From positions 5,146,001 through 5,210,000 of the forward strand of contig JAQQWL010000002.1 of NCBI GenBank assembly GCA_038363925.1: DNA of 64,000 nucleotides, read 5' to 3'. The notes below the pieces were generated by a model. It was not told where the DNA came from, made no database searches, and was given only the letters and a program-made list of their open reading frames with translations. Both the position numbers and the translations under genes were made by a program. This DNA is from Apiospora phragmitis (Eukaryota; Ascomycota; Sordariomycetes; Amphisphaeriales; Apiosporaceae). This document shows, piece after piece, positions 37,160-47,472 of this stretch (position 1 is its first letter; every line of letters begins with the position of its first letter).

Positions 37160-39034
37160 TAAATAAGTTATACGCTATTTTTAACTTATAAATAAATATT
37201 AAGTATATTTTTTTTACTCGGTAAGAGATATATTATTAGTTTTTATTAATAATTTTCGAGTTAATAAGTTTTAATTAATTAATATATCCTTTTTATTTAA
37301 AAAAGATATCGTATAATTTTAATTTAATCTTACCTTTATTAAACTTAATTAATATGTTTTCGGTTAAAATATTCTTTAGTTTTATATAGAATTATTCCTT
37401 TATTAGCTTTTCTTCCTCTTTTTAAAAAAGGGGTTATAATAAAGTTAAATATATCGTTAGTTTATATTATTATAATATTAAAAGTATCTAGCCTTTCCGT
37501 AATAAATAATAAGTAGGCGTTATATATTAAGATTATTATTTTAAAATTTTATACGTAGTAATTATAATATATTTTAAATTAATAAAATCCCGACTTTATT
37601 AGTAGGTATAAAGGTAATATAATTTAAAGTAGCGTCTTTTTAAAATATCAAGTTTTTAATTTTATTAATAAGCGTGCGTAGATTAGTTAGTTTAATTTAT
37701 TACAGGATTAAGTATACGCTTATATAATATCGCGTAGCTTGTTTTATACGTTAAAATGTCGGATTAAGGTCGGTTTAAAAGTTAAAAAGAGTTTTTAATT
37801 TATCTTTTAAATTATTAATAATTATATTAAAATAGCTTCTTTTTCTATATTTTCGTAACCCTATATTACGAGCCTAAACTTCTTATATAGCTTCGTAGTT
37901 TTACCCTTAATTTCTCGTACGAGCTATATTTTAAAGATTCTTCGGCCGGTATGCTTACCCGGGTCGAATCGAATAAATTCGAAAACTTTTCGTACGGCGA
38001 AATTATTAATCTCTTTCGCGTCGAACTTTTAAAATAAATATTTAAACGAGGTAATAACGTCGTTTTATTAAAACTTAATTACTAGGTCGTAATTCTTTTA
38101 TTCTTTTTAAGTAAAAAATACGGCGGTTAAAACGTTCCGAAGTAAATATTTTTTAAGTCGTTCCCGGCCACGTCGTATAGGAGTTACCGTAATTTCCTCA
38201 GTTATCGGTTCAATATTTAGGGTATTTACCGGCTGTTCCGGATCTGGTTATATATCCGGCTCGTTGTGCGGTTTTCCGGCCTCTTTTCGGTAGTACGGCT
38301 TGATTTAGGTTACTTGAAAGGTTTTCGGGCCGTTTAAAGTGTTTACCCGGATTGTACGGTTTTTAATAACTATTATTTTATATAGTCCGGTTTATCCTTT
38401 TTTTTCTCGCTAAATTAAGACTTTATTTTAAAACGGGAATATTAAAATATTATGAATAGCCGGTCCGTTTTAAGTATTTAGAGCTCGGTAAATATTAATA
38501 TTTATACATATCTTCTGAAGTAACTTTATTATTTTTTATACGGCTTCTTTTTATACCTAGATTTTTAATAATAATAATAAGTTCTTATTAATACGAAGGT
38601 ATAGTTTAAATACGAGTAAGGTAAATATTAAACCGTTAAGGCTAGCCGTATCGTTTAAAGCTTTAATAATTATTTAGAGTATTATTTCGGTATTTATTCG
38701 GTAACCGAGATCCTTTTATAAAATATTAAAGGTTCTATATAACGAAATATATATTCGTTTAATTATATTTACTATTTAATAAGCTTTAATAAATATTTAT
38801 TTATAAATAATTCTTATTATTTATATATAGTTTCGAATTTTTTTTAAAAAATATATACTTAAATTATACGAGATATAATTAAAAGGTTTTTAATATACGT
38901 ATATTTATTATTTATAAAGAATATTTTAAATACTTTATATATTTAAGCGAATATAGAAATATAATTATTTAAAAAAATATATTCGAATTAATTACGTAAA
39001 ATACGTTTTATTTATTAATATAAATAACGTTTAT

Positions 39035-39246
39035 TATTAAGTAAGTTTTCGTACGTACGTATAAGTAGGTTCCGGGTTTAATCGAGGTTATATTATTATA
39101 TTTTATTATTTATATCTATTTCTAATACTAGCTATAAAAGGCATTGTATACCCCTCTTAATAAAATAGAAAAGGGGTTCGTACGCGTAGGTACGTAGCAC
39201 CTTTTTTAAAGTAATATAGAAAACCTTAGTTCCTGCTGTTTTAATA
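39035..39246. repeat. Solo LTR of the same retrotransposon family
   Basis: This third LTR copy (212 bp) starts TATTAAGTAAG and ends TGTTTTAATA, aligned to the two terminal LTRs with transition-type differences. It is flanked by a direct repeat TTTAT at 39030-39034 and 39247-39251. It therefore inserted separately and later lost its interior by LTR-LTR recombination. Confidence 0.75.
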
Positions 39247-39338
39247 TTTATAATAATTTCGTAATTAAAATCGTATTTATTTTATAATAAAAATTTAAAT
39301 CTTTATAACGCCGGATCGTATAATTAATATTAAGAGTA

Positions 39339-41181
39339 ACGTATCCTATATAAGCGAATATCTTATTTTTTTATACTTTTTTTAATAAAATATAAGTTAA
39401 TTTTATTATAACGTATTTAATATATTAAAATTAATCGGAATTTTTATTTTTAAATACTTTTATATTATTCTAATAAGTACGCGTATTATACCCGGGCTCT
39501 CTGTAAATTTTATAGCGTTATAAACGTGTTTTAAACGTTTTTATACGATTACTTTTTCGACGCGATTCGTTTTATAATTATTTATTAATATCTTTTTAAA
39601 ACTATAAGTTTTTTTTAGTTTATATACGAAGTAATTTTTTATTTTATAGCCGTTTTTTTTCGTACGGCGGCGCCGGCTAAATATTTTATTTATTTTTTAA
39701 AGTATCGTGTTTTTATTTTTTAAAAGAGTAACTCGGTATATAATAAACGTTATAACTTTTACGATTTAATTAAAACTAATTAAAATAAATATTAAAAAGT
39801 TATTTTAATACCGTATAATATAGTTTTAAACGTATTCGGTTTAAGATTAAATTTTAATCGGGTTGTTTAAAGTTTTTAATTTTTAAGGAATAAATAGGCT
39901 AAAAAATATCCCCGGAGGTGTTAAAATACGTAGTTTTATATTTAATTATAAAATAATATATTCCGGATTGTACGGGACAAGTCCTATTTTTTAAAAGCCT
40001 TCTCGTATATTCGAAATTATAAAAATCGCTTAAAACGTTTTTAAAAACGTTAATAAAAAGTCCTTTTTTAAGATATAAGTAATATACGTTTATATAAAAT
40101 ATTTAATTTCTTTTTTATACGTTTTTTTAATATATAAAAATAGCCGATATTAAAATGTTAAAACTTATACGACGAATAAGAAAGTATATAAAGTATAAAA
40201 ATCGAGTTCTTTTTATAATAAAGCTTAAAAGTTATCGAGTAGTAACTTTTATGGCCGTTTAGGACTAAAAGGCGATAATAATCCTTTATATAAGATTTGG
40301 TATATAAATTAAAATGTCGAATTTAATCCTCGCTTTTTTTATTTATAGTTTAATTATTTTTAGTAATTGCGATTATTTAATCCTTCGGTAATAGGTTATT
40401 TTTATATTAAGAAAAGAGGTACGTTTTCTTAATAAAAATAATATACGGAAGGATAACGTAACCGTGTAATCTAACGTTTTAAATAATTATAACTTATTCC
40501 CGGTTCTTTTATTATATTACGTTATATTTTCCGCGTTAATCGGAAATGGTTATAATTATTTCGGACGAGATTTAATTTATAAAAAAGCCGGTCTTATTAA
40601 AGTTATAAATATCCTTTTTTAGATCCCGTATTTATAAATTATATTTCGTATAAAGGTAAACTATACGTAATACGCGTCGGGATTTTTATAAAGGATTTTT
40701 TAATAATCGATTCTTCGGTTAAAACGCGTTCAGAAGTTTAATTATTATCGTATAAAATTAAAAGCCTAATTAATATTAACGCGTCCCGCGTTATATAAAC
40801 TAAGTAATCGATTCGCTATATCTTTTATATTACTTAGCCGGGGAAGAAATAATCGCGTATTTAAATTAATAATATATTAAATAATCGTATTTTTTTTAAA
40901 ATTTAAAAGCTTTTAAGAATTCGTAAATATTTTATATCGTATAGGTTAATTATTTCGTTTACGTTATAAAGTTTTTAATAAAACGTAATAAATTAATATA
41001 GCTTTTTATACGTTTAAAGTTAAATCTTTTTAAAACGCTTAAAATATTAAAATTATATTACTCTCTTTTTAAAGTTATAACATTTTTAGACGTAAAAAAA
41101 TATAAAAAAAGGTTAAAGCTATAAATAAATTTATAAAAGTGGGATATTCGCTTATATAGGATATTCGCTTGTGGGATACGT
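39339..41181. mobile_element. Second TA-inserting DNA transposon family, copy 2 (1843 bp)
   Basis: It has the same inverted ends as copy 1 (ACGTATCCTATATAAGCG at left, GGGATACGT at right) and TA on each side (39337-39338, 41182-41183). It is degraded by transitions, with no open frame. Confidence 0.82.
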
Positions 41182-42783
41182 TAAAAATAATAAGGTTAAT
41201 ATTATTATAGCCGGCGTTTTTTAAAAACATATAAAGCTTTTTTATACGAGGGTATTTAAATTATTAGTAAAGGTATCGAAACTATTTTTTAATAAAATAT
41301 AACGTCGTTTTTATATACCCAGTATCAAAAAACGGATATCTTTATTTTTTAATTATAAAGAGTATTTCGTTATTTTTTTATATAATAAAATTAAAAATAT
41401 TATTATAATATGTTTTAAATTAATCGGCGTTATATAACGAAAATAAGAAACGAGTTATAATATTTAAAATATAATACTTAATTATTCTTAATTAGTTTCG
41501 TATATCGATTATTTTAATTAATAAAATAGGTTTTAAACTTTTAAACTTAATTTTAATACTTCCCGGGGTTTAATCGATTTATATGTCTAGGTTTTCTTAT
41601 ACGTAAGCCTCTATTTAAAGCTTTCCGATTATTAAAAATAAAGCGGCGCCGGTATTTTAAAACTCTTTTTAATAAATATCTAGTTATACGAGTTATTAAG
41701 GTTAAATTAATTAGCTTATATAATAATTTTCGGAGAATAAATATCTTTATTAATAAGCTAGTAATAGAACGCGGTATTCATTAAGTAAATAATACCTTAT
41801 TATACGTTTTTCGAATTACGGTAGCTATACTTTTCTTTATTATTTTTTAACTCCTTTTTTTCTTTTTTTTTTTAAACGAACTCTTTATATTTTTTTTAAA
41901 TAAAGATTTCTTATTTAACGTTATTATATATTTAAAAGTATTAAGTTTTTATATAGGTTCGTTTTTTAATTAAATAATTTATTAATTAATAACTTTATTT
42001 ATCATAAATTCGATAAGTTTTTTATTTAAACTACCGGTTTTTATATAATAACTTAGATTAAAACGTGTTTATAAATCGTTAATTGTTATCTTGTTTTAAT
42101 ATTTAGTTATTATACGGTAATTTATTATTATAAGCTAATTTATTTCTTTTCGTACGGTTATTTATAAACCGTTTATCGGTTAAGTATATATTCGTAACCG
42201 GGTTTCGATATAGTTCCTTTATTAAATATCGTTTCGAGAGCTTTTAATTAATAAGGGCCGGTATAAGGTTTAAAACTCCTCGGTAAGCTTATACGATTAA
42301 GGTATAAAAAGTAATCTCTTTTTTAAATCTTTTTTTAAAAGCTTATTATAAAAGTTAAAGTTTATTTAAAAAAATTTAAAACCTTAATAAATTATTTCTT
42401 AACGTGTTTACATTTTACTTATATAAAAAAAGTTATTATTTAATTCGTAAAATATTATACGTAATTTATTATTATATTAAAATACGAGTTTATAAAGTAA
42501 TATATCTCGTTTTATGTTTTTTAAGTTTAGTATAATTAAAATAGAATACCTCCGCATAGCTGGAAAAAATATTCGAAAAAATTATATAATATTAATCTTT
42601 TAATATATTTAATCGTTAATATATTTTAATAAATATTTATACTTTATTATAAAAGATATTATACGGCTTATCGATATAGTTCTTTTTTTTTTTTTATACC
42701 TTCGAAAAAGTAACGACTTTATTTTAATTAATTTTACCCTTATAAATAACTCGGTTTAAAAAGATATCGTATTTTATAACGTG

Positions 42784-42818
42784 CGCTAGACTAAATAATC
42801 GTACGGTCTAGTCTAGCG
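42784..42818. repeat. Hairpin with 10-base arms inside the retrotransposon
   Basis: CGCTAGACTA and TAGTCTAGCG are exact inverted copies separated by 15 bases. The function is unknown. It may be a remnant of an element end or a structured part of the retrotransposon. Confidence 0.55.
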
Positions 42819-43935
42819 GTATTAAAATTAAAGAAAAAAAAAGGAACGATATTTTATAACGCTTAGTTACTTAGGAATTTAGGGTTAAACGTCGGGCCTA
42901 AAGTTTCCCGTAATATCGCGAACGATTATTCCGTATAAAAACCGGGTATCTCTCGTTTAAACGGCGGTTATTCGACTATTTATTTTAAGGAAGAGTATAG
43001 TATTACGATCGGCGGGTTGGTCCCCCCGCGGGGTAGCACTTAAGGCGTAGAATTAGATAGAAATGACCCGAAGAGTCATTTCCGAAGCTTTTGCTTTATA
43101 ACGCAGTGGTTAGTCTATATACACTGTAACATATAGAACATCCTCTTTTCGGGTTTCCGAAATCGGTTTCATTAGTCGGTCCTATTAATATATAAGAGAG
43201 ACCGGTAATATTAGGCTTATAAGCTTAGTTTTAAAGAATCCGTTTATTAATATATCGATTCCGTATTTTTTAAAATAATTAAAAAGTTTTTTTTAAAACG
43301 TATAATTAATTTAACCGAATTAATACTCGGTTTATTTATTAAATTCAGTAATAAATAATTTTTAAAAGGAGGTCTTTTTTATTTTTAATATATAATATTT
43401 TAAAAAGTATTATATAAAATACGTTATAAATAGTTTAGATATTATTTTTTCGAAAAGTATATTTAAAAGTACGAGTTATTAAAAAACGAGGTTAACGTTT
43501 TTTTTTTTAAAACTATTAAAAAGATCTCGATATTTTAAAAAGCTTTTTCGTATATAAATAATTCGAGGTTTAAAGTTATCGATTTATTTAAGTTTAATAC
43601 GTCCCGGTTTAATTTCGATTAGCCGATCGTAATTAATTCTATTTTAATAAGGGTTATTATTTTATAAATTATATAATAAAATTATTTAAATATATAATTA
43701 TATATAACTTAGCTAGTTTTATATATAATTCGAAACCTAGTGTCTTTTTTATAATATATACTCGGAAAAAGGGGTTCCTCTTCGTATAGTTAATTTAGTT
43801 CGGCTCTTCCTCCGAATTTTTAACGGGCGGAAATTCTCGGGGCTCTTTAATATAGTTACCTTTATATCGATAGAGGCGTAAAACCGTCTCTTTACTCTTA
43901 TTAATTTATAATCGCTTTATATAATTATTAATTAA

Positions 43936-44147
43936 TATTAAATAAGTTTATATATATATATATAAATAAGTTCCGGGTTTAATCGAGGTTATATTATTAT
44001 ATTTTTTTATTTATATCTATCTATAGTGCTAGTTACGAGGGGTATCGTATACCCCTCTTAATAAAACAGAAAAGAGGTTCGTACGCGCAGGCACGTAGCA
44101 CCCTTTTTAAAGTAATATGGAAAACCTTAGTTCCTGCTGTTCCAACA
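43936..44147. repeat. Right LTR (212 bp)
   Basis: It runs from TATTAAATAAG to CTGTTCCAACA and ends at the ATCTT duplication. It is the least mutated at its right end and matches the left LTR landmarks. On the minus strand it begins TGTTGGAACAGC, a typical 5' start for fungal LTRs, so the element may be transcribed on the minus strand. Confidence 0.85.
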
Positions 44148-44996
44148 ATCTTCGTATTTAGATCGATACCGGTTGGCTGTGTACTCCGTTACACATTTGT
44201 CTGGGTCTAGAGGCTCCCAGCTCGAGCCTTGTCGCGCTATATCGTCTATAAGTTGCGACGTGTTCTTGTGCAAGTAAACCGTAAGTGCCATGGGGGCTCC
44301 CGTACCCTTCAATGTATGGTCGGGTCAAGTTGGTGTTCACAGGTGGGTTTTCGTACCCAGTCCCGTTATAAACCTGCACGGGCGAAGAAGCACCAGGTGG
44401 CGTCAAGCTGGCGCCCGGGACCCTGTGAGGTTTATTCTGGGTAAAGGCTGCAGTTGCTATGGTGAGGTTATACAAGTCACCTTGATAAACTGTATTGTAG
44501 ATAGCGCTGTTAAAGAACAGATGAATCGGGATGCTGCTTAGGAAGAGGACCAGCCAACAGGCTTTCTTGAAGTGTGTGAGAGAGGGTATATTCCTCCAGG
44601 ACGGCAACCCTATTTCGAGCGGCCGAAGGAACATGTGCGCCCGATCAATTTCCTTGCGGGTAGGCGAAGTCGTGATCTGCATGAAGAAGTTGGAAGACGC
44701 CAAGATCCCTGTGGAGACAAGGTTGATAAGAAGATGCAGAACGGTGCTGATATTGGAGGAGCTGGCACATGGGCCTCGATAGATGTTGGTTGAATGTAGC
44801 TTCGAGCTGTCCTCGTTGTGGGCGATGGAAATACAGAGGCTAACCAAGACGACGAGTCCGCATATTGATACCAGAACCACATTGATTGCGCCGGCACGAC
44901 GCCGCCCCTTCTCGCGGAAAGTACCCTTGGCCTTTATCTGGTGATATACAAGTATTGCAGGATCAAGGAAAATCTGCTCAGAGGGGATATGGGAAT
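44148..44996 (-). pseudogene. 5' part of the DUF6536-type membrane protein gene
   Basis: On the minus strand an open frame from about 44996 reads FREKGRRRAGAINVVLVSIC. It continues with the membrane segment LVVLVSLCISIAHNE, YRGPCASSSNISTVLHLLIN, a second hydrophobic region, PTRKEIDRAHM and FKKACWLVLFLSSIPIHLFF. These are the N-terminal features of DUF6536 proteins. Near 44290 an extra C in a CCCC run shifts the frame to MALTVYLHKNTSQLID and SSWEPLDPDKCVTEY. This ends in RSKYED at the transposon boundary and continues as LIITVSSG at 32275. The true start codon is unclear, as an upstream exon may exist above 44996. Confidence 0.72.
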
Positions 44997-47472
44997 GTCA
45001 CAGTATCGAATGCTCGGACAGACGAGGTCTTTCGCATTGTGTCTAGGGTAAAAAGAATGTTAGTTTATGTGTATCGAAGCCGCTCAGGACGCCGGTCTTA
45101 AAACTGCACCCCCCCCCGCCTCCCCCTTGTCGTTCTCTTCTTTAGCCAGGCCTGACAGTATCGCCCGGGCTGTGTAGAGCATAGCGCAGTTTCTGCATGT
45201 CAGCGGTATGTACGAAACCGCAGTCAGACCATGCCGAGACTTTCAGAAACCAGAGCCCCGCTGCGAGTGGGAACACAGCTGCTTCTATTTTTGGCGTGCA
45301 GGGCTGCGCCATCTGTCGCTCGGGTGTCTCTCAGGTAGTACAATGGCTGCGCACAAATGGTGATACGTTGCGGTTTCTTTCAGCATTTTCGTGGGGTCGA
45401 ATCCGTGTGTCTTGTAATACTTGATCGATGTGCTTCGCATTTCTGTCGTTGTAACATGGAGCACTCTGTAGTGACACCAACCACTTTCATAAAAGGCCTC
45501 CCCTTCGAGGGAGCTCCAAGCGAGCCTGACACACTGGAATCACCATGCTGCCCACAGCAAACATCTTTCTCATTTGGCCATTTCATCTCGTTAACAGGCA
45601 TATGGCTTCCAGTATATTATGGCCCTCAAGACGCAATGGACCTCGTACAACCGAGATGATACCGCTAAATACCTTTCCAGGAAGGCCGGCTGTTCCGTCC
45701 AAAGACACCATTCAGCCTACTACAAGAAGGACTGCGTTTTTCCCTCTGGAAACTATTCGTTCCGGTCGAATGGCGGTGGCAATGTTCGCTGTGGGGTGTC
45801 TAGTAGCCTCGATACTTCATATCCCTTCTTCACATGAAGAGGAATACACACCCGATGAGAGTGCTCTTCCAAGAAGTTATTATAGAAGTACAATACTTGC
45901 CGTAGGTCAATCCCGTATATAAATGGCTACTTGCAAGTAAATCTTTGCTCAAATTCTGCAGCTTTTAGTTTCTGTCCTGGTTGCACTCTTGGACATGTCC
46001 CGCCTACTCCAGTTGCTTTACCCGCAACCACCAGAAACCCTTCTGGAGATCAGCCTGGCGGTTGATGTTTGTTTCTCCGTTTCAGGAATAGTTTATTTGG
46101 CCTTTGCCCGGAGAGAGTAGACGCATTTCCTATATAGGTTCCTCGACATGCCGGATGTTACGCTTTTCTTGGCCTTTAGCAGCACAATCATTCTGATGTA
46201 AGAACATGTCCCACGGCTATCGCGGATATTGCTAACAATCATACGACGACAGCCTGCTAAGCCTTGTGTTTACTGTTTATCTGGTGAGATGCTATCCAAC
46301 TGGACGGCGCCAGGGCGAGGAATATTTGACTCGCTTGCCAACGATCGCCTTCACGAGTGTCGGCAACCCGGTCGCCGTTTATCTCGATGGTGATGTCGCC
46401 GGAGGGCCACTTAACTCAAGGCGGCTCTCGCTTGATAGTCTGCTGGATCACACAGAACCGAGACGAGGTATGACGTCCACAAACTAATTAGCGACCAAAT
46501 GCCAGCTGGTCTGATGCATCGAGGCTAGGGTGGGAGACAGGGGTAATGCTACCCTTTGCGACCCGATTTGGACGCGACACATCAATCATAGTACACGGAA
46601 GGAGTTTGAAGTCGAATGTTTTCACCTCTGGGGGCAAACTTGATCTGGTCCTACCAAACCTGGCAGCCCGGAAGAGATGGCGATGGAAATCCATTTGCAG
46701 GTCATGTAGGCCACACTAGTGCAGTAACCCTGCTCTTGGGGGCGGGAGTGCTATACTGAGCCTTGGCCACGATGACTCAACTACTTCAGGCGCAAACGGG
46801 GACTCGTGGGTCGAGTTGGAGAGTCGAGGGCAGCAAACAGACACTGGGCATCACATCTCTGGGGCTTTTATAACTCTTAGATGTAATTACTTACTTTGCG
46901 TTTGGACAACAGGTGGTACGACAATGCGTACTGTGCTCAACTTCGAGATTTAGTGCTATTACTTCCATACCCGTCGAGAGCAGCACGAGATACGCTCAGC
47001 AGATTCGAGAACAGGTCTTGGTAGCAATGCAATCTGCTGTCGCGGTACTTCATCAGGTATGAAGGACGTTGTCGTTTGCAGATCGAGGTATTGGTCAGCA
47101 AAGTATTGTGTTCCTATCGGGAGCCGCCATCGCTTGTACGACACTAAGTTACAGGCCGCATTTGCTAACAGGGAGGCCCTCCATTTACGACGCGTAGGCA
47201 CCTTGTCCGTGGCAACTAATTCCGTTTGTTCCTGGCTTGGCTAGAAATCAAAACAGCAAAATTGCTTATGAGTGAGGTGTGAACAATGTGAGCCTTGTTT
47301 TCTGCTAAGTGGTACTTGTTAGGGTACCTTTTAATGCACCGGTCACCCACCCACGCATGTTGGCTTAGGTTATTTGCAATATCAACAATTAAAAGTCAAC
47401 CAGCTTCACACAAACTCCAACTCTTCCAGCTTCATTTACCAAATCAACTTTCACCCAACTTCTGGGTCCTTC
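44997..47472. other. No supportable gene; possible degraded coding fragments
   Basis: Short frames only. Around 45965-46120 (plus) a hydrophobic stretch reads SVLVALLDMSRLLQLLYPQP then VCFSVSGIVYLAFARRE before a stop. It looks like a membrane-protein remnant but is too short to assign. 47300-47472 is the likely leader of the dynamin gene. Confidence 0.4.

Larger units (their letters stand above)
32276..44147. mobile_element. RIP-degraded LTR retrotransposon with nested elements, inserted in the DUF6536 gene
   Basis: The block starts TGTTAAATAG and ends CTGTTCCAACA. It is flanked by the 5 bp duplication ATCTT at 32271-32275 and 44148-44152. Near-identical LTRs occur at both ends and differ mostly by C/T and G/A transitions. 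Removing the nested insertions leaves an internal region of about 5.6 kb and a whole element of about 6.0 kb, normal for a Ty1/copia or Ty3/gypsy element. Orientation and class are not decidable because no protein motif survives: there is no open frame of 60 codons or more in 11.9 kb. Composition is extremely AT-rich with many TA steps, as RIP produces. The change in composition coincides with the element ends. Confidence 0.9.

Noticed and set aside
35299..41181. Repeated 1.85 kb sequence as a segmental duplication of the retrotransposon
   Set aside because: Each copy has inverted ends and TA duplications, so they are independent DNA-transposon insertions.
32276..44147. AT-rich block as a centromere or mitochondrial insertion
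   Set aside because: It is bounded by LTRs and a 5 bp target duplication and contains nested transposons with their own duplications. No mitochondrial gene or tRNA was seen.
32276..44147. Three LTRs as two tandem retrotransposons sharing a middle LTR
   Set aside because: The middle LTR has its own TTTAT duplication, and the two interiors are not repeats of each other outside the DNA transposons.
45965..46120. Hydrophobic frame resembling a transporter N-terminus
   Set aside because: Too short, closed by stops, and with no family motif.
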